From NCBI RefSeq assembly GCF_002300555.2, contig NZ_NTHN02000012.1, forward strand, positions 43,688 to 107,687: 64,000 bases of DNA, written 5' to 3'. Positions 1-9,402 of this stretch are shown here, piece by piece (positions within the stretch are counted from its first letter, which is position 1; every line of letters begins with the position of its first letter). Position numbers and translations under genes: made by a program. The notes beneath the pieces are model-generated. The model worked only from the letters and a program-made list of their open reading frames with translations, was not told where the DNA came from and made no database searches. This stretch comes from Alloyangia mangrovi. Its GTDB lineage: Bacteria; Pseudomonadota; Alphaproteobacteria; Rhodobacterales; Rhodobacteraceae.

Positions 1-80
1 CGTCACTGCTGACCGCCCTGTTCCGGCCACAAAGTGACGCTACGAAACCCGCCGGACGCACGCCGGCGGCCGGAGAGCCA

Positions 81-94
81 TGCAAGCGCTTGCA
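81..94. promoter_or_regulatory. LacI/GalR-type palindromic operator candidate
   Basis: TGCAAGCGCTTGCA is a perfect 14-base palindrome with a central CG, the form typical of LacI/GalR-family operators. It lies about 60 bases upstream of the start codon of the first glucan-synthase operon gene, so it is well placed to control that operon. No LacI-family regulator is visible in the window; it may lie to the left of position 1. The match is seen directly; the function is inferred. Confidence 0.5.
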
Positions 95-154
95 CCTCGC
101 CGGAGGCTGCGATGTATTGCCTCTCAAGCAGGCACAAAAAAACGCGAGCAGGAC

Positions 155-1327
155 ATGAAGTACACCCGCCTCATCATTGGCATCACCGCGATTCTTGTCA
201 CGCTCTGGGTGATCATCGGCGAACAGATGACCGCCGCCAGCGCCAATGCCGTCGTCAACGCGCCAGTGGTGACGCTGCGCAGCCCGATCGCCGGCGACCT
301 CGAGCTGCAAAGCCATGCGCTTGGCGCCCGGCTCTCACAGAACGAGCTGCTCGCGGCGGTGACCAACACGCGGGTCGACACGGTCCGTCTCGCCGACCTG
401 CAGCTCGAGCTCGACAGGCTCGATGCCGGGACCAACCGCATGCAGGCGCAGATCGCGGCGCTGAGCCGGGACCGCGACGCGCTGGCGCAGCGCACCGAGG
501 TCTTCACCAAGGCGCGTCTCGCCGAACTCGAAGCCAAGCTGACCGAAGCGCAGGTCCGGCAGCAGCTTCTGCAGGCGGGTGATGCCGGCGCGGGCGCCAC
601 TGCCCTCGCCGACGCTGTGACCGCCGAGGAGAGCCGCCGCCCCGGCGCGCCGACCACGTCTGCCCTTGCCCTGTCGCATGCCCGCGAGCGGGTCCAGACG
701 CTGCTGGCCGCGCGCGATGCGCTGCGCGAAGGTGTCTTCCTCGGCGACGGTTACAACGACGCCCCCTTCTCCGAGCAGCGCCGCATCCAGCTCGACGCCC
801 AGATCGCCGAGCTCGGGCTCACCCGCACGGAGGTGGGCCTGCAACGTGCCGCGCTGGAGCGGCGCATCGCCCGCGCCCGCCAGACACAGGGCATGGAAGC
901 GCGCAGCGAGCTGCGCGCGCCCGGCGCCAACATGCTCTACTGGGAAACCCTGCAGGCCGATGCCGTCACCGTGCAGCGCGGCGACCCGATCCTGCGCGTC
1001 GTGGACTGCGGGCAGAGCATCATCACCCTGTCGGTGACCGAGCGGGTCTTCAACACGCTGCGCGTCGGCCAGGACGCCAGCTTTCGCTTCAGCGGCCAAT
1101 CCAAGCTCTATCCCGCCACCGTGGGCCGGCTTGCCGGCAGCGGCGCACGCACGGTCTACCAGAACCTCGCCATCGCACCGAGCGAGAAGCACCTCGAGCG
1201 CTACGACGTGAGCCTGCTGGTGCCCGAGCTGAACACCGACACCGAGCTCGGCTGCGCCATCGGCCGCACCGGACGCGCCTTCTTCGACGGCCGTCCGCTC
1301 GATCTCTTCCGCGGCTGGTTCGGCTGA
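155..1327 (+). CDS. Membrane-fusion (HlyD-like) protein of a beta-glucan synthase operon, BgsB-like
   Basis: A 390-residue inner-membrane protein. One N-terminal membrane segment (about residues 4-23, LIIGITAILVTLWVII) is followed by a periplasmic part with a lipoyl-like half (SPIAGDLE), a long Leu/Ala/Arg/Glu-rich coiled-coil stretch (about residues 65-225) and a second half with HlyD-like character (RAPGANMLYWETLQADAV, then a barrel region). Membrane-fusion-like partners of this kind accompany GT2 polysaccharide synthases such as Alg44 with Alg8 and BgsB with BgsA. I chose the ATG at 155 because the membrane segment begins right after it and a purine-rich AGCAGGA precedes it. The synthase GTG lies one base after the stop, so the two are probably translationally coupled. 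There is no PilZ-like domain, unlike Alg44. The BgsB assignment rests on gene pairing and layout. Confidence 0.65.
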   Translation: MKYTRLIIGITAILVTLWVIIGEQMTAASANAVVNAPVVTLRSPIAGDLELQSHALGARLSQNELLAAVTNTRVDTVRLADLQLELDRLDAGTNRMQAQIAALSRDRDALAQRTEVFTKARLAELEAKLTEAQVRQQLLQAGDAGAGATALADAVTAEESRRPGAPTTSALALSHARERVQTLLAARDALREGVFLGDGYNDAPFSEQRRIQLDAQIAELGLTRTEVGLQRAALERRIARARQTQGMEARSELRAPGANMLYWETLQADAVTVQRGDPILRVVDCGQSIITLSVTERVFNTLRVGQDASFRFSGQSKLYPATVGRLAGSGARTVYQNLAIAPSEKHLERYDVSLLVPELNTDTELGCAIGRTGRAFFDGRPLDLFRGWFG

Positions 1328-1328
1328 C

Positions 1329-3308
1329 GTGGCCCCCTTCCCGCACCTCGGCGAGCTCGGCTCGAGCGGCGCCTACCTTCTGCTGGTCGCGGGGATCGGG
1401 CTCGTGCTGCCCTTCGTCGTCAACCCGGACCGGACCCGCGACCGCGCCCTCCTCTTCGGCATCGCCGCCATCTTCGCGGTCCGCTACGCCTGGTGGCGCG
1501 GCACCGAGACCCTGGCCCCGCCGGGGCTGACCATCGACGCGGTGATGAGCTACATGCTCTACGCGCTCGAGCTGCTCACCCTTGTCGGCTCGCTCAGTGC
1601 CTTTCTCATCCTCGCCCGGGTCAAGCAGCGCGGGGCCGAGGTGGAGGAGCATGCTGGCTGGTGGGGCGAGACCGAGCCCAAGGTCGCGGTGATGATCGCC
1701 ACCTACAACGAGGAGCGCGACATCCTCGAGCGCACGGTCATCGGCGCCAAGTCGCTGCGCCACAAGAACAAGGAAGTCATCATCCTCGATGACAACCGAC
1801 GCGACTGGCTGCGTGACTACTGCATCGAGCAGAAGGTGCGCTACATGCGCCGCCCCGACAACAAAGGCTCGAAGGCGGGCAACATCAACCACGCGCTCGA
1901 CCGGCTGGCCGAAGATCCCGAGCCACCGCAGTTCATCGCCGTGCTCGACGCCGATTTCGTGCCGCACCGAGGCTTCCTGTCGCGCAGCCTTGCGCTGTTC
2001 CACGATCCCAGCGTTGGTCTCGTGCAGACCCCGCAGCACTTCTTCAACGCCGACCCGATCCAGCACAACCTCGGGCTCAGCGCCTCCTACCCCGACGAAC
2101 AGCGTTTCTTCTTCGACCACATGCAGGCCTCGCGCGATGCCTGGGACATCGCCTTCTGCTGCGGCACCTCCTCGGTCTGCCGCTGGGACGCGGTGCGCAG
2201 CATCGGCGGCTTTCCGACCGAGAGCATCACCGAGGACTTCATGCTCACCATCGCGCTGCAGAACGAAGGCTGGCGCACGGTCTACCTGAACGAGCCGCTG
2301 ACCGAGGGGCTCGCGCCGGAGGGGCTCAAGGAATACATCACCCAGCGCGCCCGCTGGTGCCTCGGGCTGATGCAGATCGCCCGTTCGTCGCTGGGCCCCT
2401 TCTCCAAATCGAACCTGCGCCTGCGCGACCGCTGGAGCGTGATCGACTCGGTGTTCTTCTGGACCACGAGTTTCCCCTTCCGCATTGCCGCAATCGTCTT
2501 CCCGCTGCTCTACTGGTTCTTCGGCATCACCGTGGTCAACGCCCGGCTGGCGGACGTGCTGGTCTACTTCGGTCCCTATTTCGTCTGGGTCACCATGGTG
2601 ATGAACCTGATGTCGCGCGGACTGATGATCCCGATCATCCACGACGTCGGCCAGCTGATCGGCGCCATCCCGATCACCCGCGCCGCCTACACCGGGCTGC
2701 TGCGTCCCAAGGGGCACAAGTTCTCGGTCACCGCCAAGGGCGGCGACCGCTCGAAGGTCGTGGTGCAATGGCGGCTCATGGCCCCCTTTGCCATCGCCTT
2801 CCTGCTGAGCTTCATCGGGCTGATCCTCGGCATCGTGAGCGACACGCTCGCGATGAACGACGCGGGCGACGGCAAATGGGTGATCCTGTTCTGGACGCTC
2901 TACAACATGGTCGTCCTGGCGGTGACCTGCTTCACCTGCGTCGAACTTCCGCGCTCTGAGAGCCATGTGGCCGACAAGCCCGAGCGGGTCACCTTCACCG
3001 CGGGCGGCGAGACGCAGGAACTCTGGCTGTCCTCGCTGACGCTCGACACCGCCCGGCTGCGCGGCAAGCCCTACCCGCCGCAGACCCGCGGCATGCTGCA
3101 CCTGCCCGACGTCGGCAATCTCGAGGCCTACGTGATCGCGCCCACCACCGATGGTGCCCGGCTGCAGCTTGTGCCGACCGAGGAGCAGCGCGAGGCGCTC
3201 TTCGTGCGCTTCTACGCCGAGGGTGACGCTCCCGGTGTGGTCAGCACCCGCACCTCGGCGGTGATCGCCGATATCGCAAGGCGGATCAGCTTCGGCCTGC
3301 CGGGTTGA
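1329..3308 (+). CDS. Processive family 2 glycosyltransferase, cellulose-synthase-like (probable mixed-linkage beta-glucan synthase BgsA)
   Basis: A 659-residue polytopic membrane synthase with a GTG start. Two N-terminal membrane segments (about 15-55 and 72-95) are followed by a cytoplasmic GT2 domain with all processive-synthase motifs: DDN (154-156), DAD (207-209), QTP (233-235), TED (301-303) and QRARW (339-343). Several further membrane helices follow (about 370-540), then a soluble tail of about 110 residues. The tail lacks a recognisable PilZ RxxxR...DxSxxG signature. No bcsB, bcsZ or bcsC is nearby. Size (BgsA of Sinorhizobium is about 660 residues), the non-PilZ tail and the upstream membrane-fusion partner together fit BgsA, which makes a mixed-linkage beta-glucan under c-di-GMP control. 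A cellulose or curdlan-type synthase remains possible. Confidence 0.75.
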   Translation: MAPFPHLGELGSSGAYLLLVAGIGLVLPFVVNPDRTRDRALLFGIAAIFAVRYAWWRGTETLAPPGLTIDAVMSYMLYALELLTLVGSLSAFLILARVKQRGAEVEEHAGWWGETEPKVAVMIATYNEERDILERTVIGAKSLRHKNKEVIILDDNRRDWLRDYCIEQKVRYMRRPDNKGSKAGNINHALDRLAEDPEPPQFIAVLDADFVPHRGFLSRSLALFHDPSVGLVQTPQHFFNADPIQHNLGLSASYPDEQRFFFDHMQASRDAWDIAFCCGTSSVCRWDAVRSIGGFPTESITEDFMLTIALQNEGWRTVYLNEPLTEGLAPEGLKEYITQRARWCLGLMQIARSSLGPFSKSNLRLRDRWSVIDSVFFWTTSFPFRIAAIVFPLLYWFFGITVVNARLADVLVYFGPYFVWVTMVMNLMSRGLMIPIIHDVGQLIGAIPITRAAYTGLLRPKGHKFSVTAKGGDRSKVVVQWRLMAPFAIAFLLSFIGLILGIVSDTLAMNDAGDGKWVILFWTLYNMVVLAVTCFTCVELPRSESHVADKPERVTFTAGGETQELWLSSLTLDTARLRGKPYPPQTRGMLHLPDVGNLEAYVIAPTTDGARLQLVPTEEQREALFVRFYAEGDAPGVVSTRTSAVIADIARRISFGLPG

Positions 3309-3327
3309 GAGGGACCCGCCGGGACGA

Positions 3328-3897
3328 TCAGAAAGTGTTCACCGAGAAGCCGATGAAGTACTCCTCGGACTCGAAACGGTAGCCTACGCGGAAGCTCACC
3401 GGCCCGTCGTAATGCTTGGTCACCGCCAGCGTCGTGTCGCTGTAGCTGTCGCTGCCGCCGGTCGAGAGCTCGGTGCCGAAACCCGAGTCGCCCCAGCCGC
3501 TCGAGGCCAGCAGGAACCAGCTGTTGTCGATGCTGTTGACTTCGGCGAGGTAGTAGAACGAGCCCCAGTCGGTGGCCATCCAGCGGTCGAGCGAGGCGCG
3601 CACGCCCAGCTCGTAGTCGTCCTCCTCGCCGTCCTTGTAGACACCGCCGAGGGCGGGCCCGACCTTGAAGGTCGCGCCGAGAGGTGTGTCGAAGCCGTGG
3701 AGCAGGCTGCCGACCACCGAGTAGCCACCGTCCCAATGGCTCACGATAGCGCCGTAGTTGAGCCGGTCCCGGGTCACCGCCAGCACCGCGCCGGAGGTGG
3801 TATTGGCCTGTTCAAGCTGCACGAAGGTGCCATCGGCAAGCGCGGCAAGCGGGGTCAGGGCAAGCGCTGCCGCGCCGAGGGAGGCGGTAATTTTCAT
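3328..3897 (-). CDS. Secreted or outer-membrane beta-barrel-like protein, unknown function
   Basis: 189 residues with a clear signal peptide (MKITASLGAAALALTPLAALA, cut near residue 21). The mature part is rich in alternating aromatic and small residues (DDYELGVRASLDRW, SFYYLAEVNS, VSFRVGYRFESEEYFIGF) and ends in Phe (SVNTF), as outer-membrane beta-barrels often do. I recognise no named family. It is convergent with the synthase gene, with 19 bases between the stops. The neighbourhood suggests an envelope or exopolysaccharide-related role, but the sequence does not prove it. The start was placed at the ATG that begins the signal peptide; an in-frame upstream extension has no signal character. 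Confidence 0.7.
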   Translation of the reverse strand: MKITASLGAAALALTPLAALADGTFVQLEQANTTSGAVLAVTRDRLNYGAIVSHWDGGYSVVGSLLHGFDTPLGATFKVGPALGGVYKDGEEDDYELGVRASLDRWMATDWGSFYYLAEVNSIDNSWFLLASSGWGDSGFGTELSTGGSDSYSDTTLAVTKHYDGPVSFRVGYRFESEEYFIGFSVNTF

Positions 3898-4040
3898 GGC
3901 TGGGTCCGTCTTCTGAAACTGCTCGCCGGGTCTGTGCCGGGCTTGGCGCGAGCTTTGCAACGCAAGCCCGGCGATGCAAGAGGCGGAAACGGACAGCTCC
4001 GGCGCGTGACGCCAGCGCAATAGCCGCCGCGCGATAGCAA

Positions 4041-4066
4041 AGGGGCGGAGGTTTCCCCCCGCCCCT
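4041..4066 (-). terminator. Rho-independent terminator of pcaIJF
   Basis: AGGGGCGG (4041-4048) pairs perfectly with CCGCCCCT (4059-4066) around a 10-base loop. On the minus strand a short T-rich run follows. It lies about 75 bases beyond the thiolase stop. The loop and arms resemble the degP terminator at 7659-7685. Confidence 0.6.
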
Positions 4067-4094
4067 CGAGATGGTTTCAAGTCCGTGCGCGTCT

Positions 4095-4172
4095 CGCGCC
4101 GTCGAGCGCGGCCGGGATCACCCGCCTTCGAGCGCAGCCGGGGTCACGCGCCTTCGAGCGCGATCGCGATGC
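4095..4172. repeat. 26-base tandem repeat, three copies, made from the 3' end of the thiolase gene
   Basis: Units at 4095-4120, 4121-4146 and 4147-4172 have a 26-base period. The first two share 22 of 26 bases; the third matches over its first 15 bases and then diverges into the gene body. On the minus strand the copies read GCGCTCGAAGGCGCGTGA-like, so each carries the last four codons (ALEG[A/G]) and, in the two distal copies, a TGA or CGA-like equivalent. This looks like slippage duplication of the gene's tail into its 3' UTR. Confidence 0.8.
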
Positions 4173-5337
4173 CCTGGCCGACGCCGATGCACATGGTCGC
4201 CAGCGCCTTCTGGCCGGCCTTCAGCTCGAGCGCGGCGGTGCCGGTGATGCGGGCGCCGGACATGCCGAGCGGATGGCCGAGCGCGATGGCGCCGCCGTTG
4301 GGGTTCACCCGCGGATCGTCATCGGCAATGCCCAGATCGCGCAACGTGGCGAGCCCCTGCGAGGCGAAGGCCTCGTTCAGCTCGATCACGTCGAAGGCGT
4401 CCTGCGTCAGACCGAGTCGGGCCATCAGCTTCTTCGAGGCGGGTGCCGGGCCAAAGCCCATGATGCGCGGCTCCACACCCGCCGTCGCGCCGCCGAGGAT
4501 GCGCGCGATCGGGGTCAGACCATGCGCCTTCACCGCCGCTTCCGAAGCCACGATCAGCGCCGCGGCGCCGTCGTTGACGCCCGAGGCGTTGCCCGCGGTC
4601 ACCGAGCCGCCCTCGCGGAACGGTGTCGGCAGCTTGGCGAGCTTCTCGAGCGAGGTCTGCCGCGGGTGCTCGTCGCTGTCCACGACGATGGCATCGCCCT
4701 TGCGCTGCGGGATGGTCACCGGGGTGATCTCCTGCGCGAGACGGCCATTGGCCTGCGCGGCCGCCGCCTTTTCTTGGCTGCGCATCGCAAAGGCGTCCTG
4801 ATCCTCGCGCGAGATGCCGAACTCCTCGGCCACGTTCTCGCCGGTCTCGGGCATGCTATCCACGCCGTATTGCGCCTTCATCATCTTGTTGACGAAGCGC
4901 CAGCCGATCGTGGTGTCGTAGATTTCGGCGTTGCGCGAGAAGGCCGAGCTGGCCTTCGGCATCACGAAGGGCGCGCGGCTCATGCTCTCGACACCGCCCG
5001 CGATGGCAAGCTCGATCTCGCCCGCCTTGATGGCCCGCGCCGCCGCGATGATCGCGTCCATGCCCGAGCCGCACAGGCGGTTGAGCGTGGTGCCCGGCAC
5101 GGTCACCGGCAGCCCTGCCAGCAGAGCCGACATGCGCGCGACGTTGCGGTTGTCCTCGCCCGCCTGATTGGCGCAGCCGAAATAGACCTCGTCCACTGCC
5201 GACCAGTCGATGTCGTGCTTGGCCATCAGCGCCTTCAGCGGGATCGCGCCAAGGTCGTCGGCGCGGACCGACGAGAGCGACCCGCCGAAGCGGCCGATGG
5301 GGGTGCGGATATAGGAACAGATATAGGCGTCGGTCAT
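4144..5337 (-). CDS. pcaF: Beta-ketoadipyl-CoA thiolase
   Basis: A 397-residue thiolase that cleaves 3-oxoadipyl-CoA into succinyl-CoA and acetyl-CoA, the last step of aromatic ring catabolism. The nucleophilic Cys89 is in LNRLCGSGMDAI, the active-site His355 in GHPLGMSGAR, and the second Cys383 in MCIGVGQG, so all catalytic residues are present. The internal stretches YDTTIGWRFVN and YGVDSMPETGENVAEEFG are typical of PcaF rather than of acetoacetyl-CoA thiolases. The start ATG at 5337 follows the pcaJ stop by one base. It is the last gene of a three-gene operon (pcaI, pcaJ, pcaF) divergent from an IclR regulator. The 3' end is duplicated twice downstream (see the tandem repeat). Confidence 0.92.
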   Translation of the reverse strand: MTDAYICSYIRTPIGRFGGSLSSVRADDLGAIPLKALMAKHDIDWSAVDEVYFGCANQAGEDNRNVARMSALLAGLPVTVPGTTLNRLCGSGMDAIIAAARAIKAGEIELAIAGGVESMSRAPFVMPKASSAFSRNAEIYDTTIGWRFVNKMMKAQYGVDSMPETGENVAEEFGISREDQDAFAMRSQEKAAAAQANGRLAQEITPVTIPQRKGDAIVVDSDEHPRQTSLEKLAKLPTPFREGGSVTAGNASGVNDGAAALIVASEAAVKAHGLTPIARILGGATAGVEPRIMGFGPAPASKKLMARLGLTQDAFDVIELNEAFASQGLATLRDLGIADDDPRVNPNGGAIALGHPLGMSGARITGTAALELKAGQKALATMCIGVGQGIAIALEGA

Positions 5338-5338
5338 C

Positions 5339-6034
5339 TCAGAGCTCCGGGCAGATGAGGTCGGCGACCTCGCCCTCGACATGCAGCGGCGCGCCGGTGA
5401 GGGCCTGCAGCTCGTCGAACGAGATGGCGGGGATCTTCTCGCGCAGGACGAACTTGCCGCCCACCACATCGACAACAGCCAGCGAGGTGTAGATGCGCGT
5501 CACGCAGCCCACACCCGTCAGCGGCAGCGAGCAACTGGCGACGAGCTTGGGCTCGCCCTTCTTGGTGACGTGGTCGGTCAGCACCGCCACGCGCTTGGCG
5601 CTCTGCACCAGATCCATTGCGCCGCCGACTGCAGGCACGCCGCCCTTGCCGGTGGACCAGTTCGCCAGATCGCCGGTCTGCGCGACCTCGTAGGCACCGA
5701 GGATGGCGACGTCGAGATGGCCGCCGCGCACCATGGCGAAGCTGTCCGCGTGGTGGAAGAACGCGGTGCCCGGCTTGATGGTGATCGCCTTCTTGCCCGC
5801 GTTGATGCAGTCCCAGTCCTCTTCACCGGGCTTCGGCGCCTCGCCGAAGTCCAGCACGCCGTTCTCGGTGTGGAAGATCGCCTGCTTGCCCTCGGGCTGG
5901 AACTTGGCGACCATCTCGGGGAAGCCGATGCCGAGGTTGACGTAGGCGCCGTCCTCGATGTCCTGCGCCGCGCGCCAGGCGATCTGGGCGTTGCTCAGCT
6001 TGATGGCGGAGATATCGGTCATGGTCTCGCTCAT
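5339..6034 (-). CDS. pcaJ: 3-oxoadipate CoA-transferase subunit B
   Basis: 231 residues. It forms a heterotetramer with PcaI and moves CoA from succinyl-CoA to 3-oxoadipate. The catalytic glutamate is in HTENGVLDFG (Glu57), the hallmark of the beta subunit of family I CoA-transferases. LGIGFPEMVA near the N-terminus and the GKGGVPAVGGAMDLV stretch are also family-typical. The start overlaps the pcaI stop as ATGA; a second in-frame ATG four codons on is a possible alternative. Scot/AtoA-type acetoacetate transferases are the main other candidates, but the PcaF neighbour and the IclR regulator favour the ketoadipate role. Confidence 0.9.
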   Translation of the reverse strand: MSETMTDISAIKLSNAQIAWRAAQDIEDGAYVNLGIGFPEMVAKFQPEGKQAIFHTENGVLDFGEAPKPGEEDWDCINAGKKAITIKPGTAFFHHADSFAMVRGGHLDVAILGAYEVAQTGDLANWSTGKGGVPAVGGAMDLVQSAKRVAVLTDHVTKKGEPKLVASCSLPLTGVGCVTRIYTSLAVVDVVGGKFVLREKIPAISFDELQALTGAPLHVEGEVADLICPEL

Positions 6035-6738
6035 GGGTAGACGGCCTCCGCCCGGTTCAGCTCTTCTTCCTGTGCGGGCTTTGCGACCTCGACCACCGAG
6101 CCGACGAAGATGCCCGGGGTGATGACGTGCTCGGGATCGATCCCGCCCAGTTCGACCACCTTGCTCGCCTGCACGATGGTGTAGGTCGCGGCCATGGCCA
6201 TCACCGGGTTGAAGTTGCGCGCCGCCATCCGGTAGGTCAGGTTGCCATGCGGATCGGCCAGCTCGGCCTTGATCAGCGCGTAGTCGGCCTTGAGCCAGCG
6301 CTCGCGGACGTAATGCTTGCCCTCGAACTCCTCGGTCGGTTTCCCTTCCGCAAGCTCGGTGCCGTAGCTCGTCGCGGTGTAGAAGGCGGGGATGCCCGCG
6401 CCGCCTGCCCGAATACGCTCGGCGAGCGTGCCCTGCGGCACCAGCTCAAGCTCGATCTCTCCGGCGAGGTAGGCCTCGGTGAAGACCCGCGGGTCCGCCG
6501 AGCGCGGGAAGGAGCAGATCAGCTTCTTCACCCGCTTCTGTTCGATCAGCGCGGCGAGGCCGACGTGGCCGTTGCCCGCATTGTTGTTGACGACGGTCAG
6601 GTCCTTGGCGCCGTGGTCGATCAGCGCGTGGATCAGCTCGATCGGCGCGCCGGAGCCGCCGAAGCCGCCGATCATCACGGTCGCGCCGTCGGGAATGACC
6701 GAGACAGCCTCCCGGACGCTGGCGATGGTCTTGTCCAT
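6031..6738 (-). CDS. pcaI: 3-oxoadipate CoA-transferase subunit A
   Basis: 235 residues, alpha subunit of the 3-oxoadipate (or related 3-oxoacid) CoA-transferase. The glycine-rich CoA-binding loop GGFGGSGAP sits near residue 20, followed by NNNAGNGHVGLAAL. I chose the ATG at 6738 because a strong AAGGAGG ribosome site lies 4-5 bases upstream and the protein then begins exactly at the family's usual N-terminus (MDKTIASVREAVSVI). It is first in the pcaI-pcaJ-pcaF operon. The upper protocatechuate genes (pcaGHBCD) are not in the window. Confidence 0.9.
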   Translation of the reverse strand: MDKTIASVREAVSVIPDGATVMIGGFGGSGAPIELIHALIDHGAKDLTVVNNNAGNGHVGLAALIEQKRVKKLICSFPRSADPRVFTEAYLAGEIELELVPQGTLAERIRAGGAGIPAFYTATSYGTELAEGKPTEEFEGKHYVRERWLKADYALIKAELADPHGNLTYRMAARNFNPVMAMAATYTIVQASKVVELGGIDPEHVITPGIFVGSVVEVAKPAQEEELNRAEAVYP

Positions 6739-6810
6739 GAAATCCTCCTTGGGGCGCGTGTCGCCCTCGGCGCCTGAAATATGACTTGGGCGTAACAGGA
6801 GCCACGGATT

Positions 6811-6868
6811 TCGTGCGCATCTTGACATTTGTTCACATCCCGCGAGAGATCGTGCGCATGTTGAACAA
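6811..6868. promoter_or_regulatory. Repeated operator candidate between pcaI and the IclR gene
   Basis: TCGTGCGCAT followed by cTTGA occurs at 6811-6825 and again, as TCGTGCGCAT followed by gTTGA, at 6850-6864, that is 39 bases apart. TTGTTCA (6828-6834) is answered by TGAACAA (6862-6868) as an inverted pair, and a TTGACA (-35 like) is at 6822-6827. IclR regulators of the PcaU/PobR group bind such mixed direct and inverted repeats. The second copy overlaps the proposed regulator start codon, which would suit autoregulation. Confidence 0.45.
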
Positions 6869-7619
6869 ACCGACCGATTTCATCGCCTCGCTGGCGAAGG
6901 GCCTGCAGGTGATCGAGTGCTTCCGCGCCGAGACGCCGCGGCTGTCGATCGCGCAGGTGGCCGAGAAGACCGGGCTCGACCGCGCCACGGCACGGCGCTG
7001 CCTGCTGACCCTGCACCGGCTCGGCTATGCCGATTACGACGGCAAGTTCTTCCAGCTCACGCCGCGCATCCTGCGGCTCGGCATGGGGGCGCTGGCCGCC
7101 CTGCCGCTGCCGCAGCTGGTGCAGCCATGGCTCGACCAGCTCTCAGAGCAGATCCACCAGTCGAGCAGCGTTTCGATCCTCGACGAGACCGAGATCGTCT
7201 ACCTCGCCCGCGCCGCGCAGCGCCGAGTGATGAGCATCGGCCTGATGCCCGGCTCGCGGCTGCCGGCCCATTGCACCTCGATGGGCCGGGTGCTGCTCGC
7301 CGCCCTGCCCGAGGCGGAGATGCTGGCGCTGCTCGAGCGCTCGGACCTCACCCCGCGCACGCCGCGCGCGCTGACCGATCCGGCCGAGATCGCCGCCCGC
7401 ATCGCGCAGGTGCGCGCGCAGGGTTTCGCGATCATCGACCAGGAGGTGGAGATGGGTCTGCGCTCGATCGCCGTGCCGCTCCACAACGCCCACGGGCAGG
7501 TGGTGGCGGCGCTGAACACCGGGCTTCCGGCAACGCAGGCCGAACCCGAGGAGCTGGCGCGGGACTACCTGCCGGCGCTGCTGAAAGTACAGGCGGGGCT
7601 GCGGCGGGTGCTGCACTGA
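6858..7619 (+). CDS. IclR-family transcriptional regulator (PcaR/PcaU-like)
   Basis: 253 residues. An N-terminal winged helix-turn-helix (about 8-70; LSIAQVAEKTGLDRATARRCLLTLHRLGY) is followed by the IclR effector domain (about 85-250; PGSRLPAHCTSMGRVLLAAL, EVEMGLRSIAVPL). The protein belongs to the PcaR/PcaU/PobR branch by its start KPTDFIASLAKGLQVIECF. It is divergent from pcaIJF, so it very likely controls that operon in response to an aromatic intermediate such as 3-oxoadipate; whether it activates or represses cannot be read from the sequence. I took the ATG at 6858 as start because homologous proteins begin there; an upstream in-frame ATG at 6786 would add 24 residues of unconserved sequence. 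Confidence 0.85.
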   Translation: MLNKPTDFIASLAKGLQVIECFRAETPRLSIAQVAEKTGLDRATARRCLLTLHRLGYADYDGKFFQLTPRILRLGMGALAALPLPQLVQPWLDQLSEQIHQSSSVSILDETEIVYLARAAQRRVMSIGLMPGSRLPAHCTSMGRVLLAALPEAEMLALLERSDLTPRTPRALTDPAEIAARIAQVRAQGFAIIDQEVEMGLRSIAVPLHNAHGQVVAALNTGLPATQAEPEELARDYLPALLKVQAGLRRVLH

Positions 7620-7658
7620 GCAAAGGCCGGGTCGCCTCCGGCGCTTCACCAAGGCACG

Positions 7659-7685
7659 AAAAAGGGGCAAGGTTTCCCCCGCCCC
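7659..7685 (-). terminator. Rho-independent terminator of degP
   Basis: GGGGC (7664-7668) pairs with GCCCC (7681-7685). On the minus strand the stem is followed by five T residues (7659-7663 as A). It lies between the convergent IclR gene and degP and may also serve the other strand. Confidence 0.6.
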
Positions 7686-7716
7686 CATTTCATGAGTGGT
7701 CCTGTGGAACCGAGGC

Positions 7717-9192
<1,476 letters not shown>

Positions 9193-9402
9193 AGGGAACT
9201 CCTTCTGTTCGGCGGCTGCTGCACGGCCCCCGCGCGGCAACTCTGCCTCCTCATGAACAAGCGTAACATAGGAGCTTTTTGCGACCACCAAAGAAAAGGT
9301 TTCAAGCTTTCAAGCCCATGTGACATGCGAGTGAAAAACCATCCGTGCAGAAATGCAAAGCGGCGGGACGCAAGGTCTCCTGTGCACGTCGGGTGGCGGT
9401 CC

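Noticed and set aside
1089..3101. Minus-strand open frame of 670 codons opposite the glucan synthase
   Set aside because: The plus-strand frame has all GT2 motifs and membrane helices; the antisense chain is a His/Asp/Glu-rich shadow.
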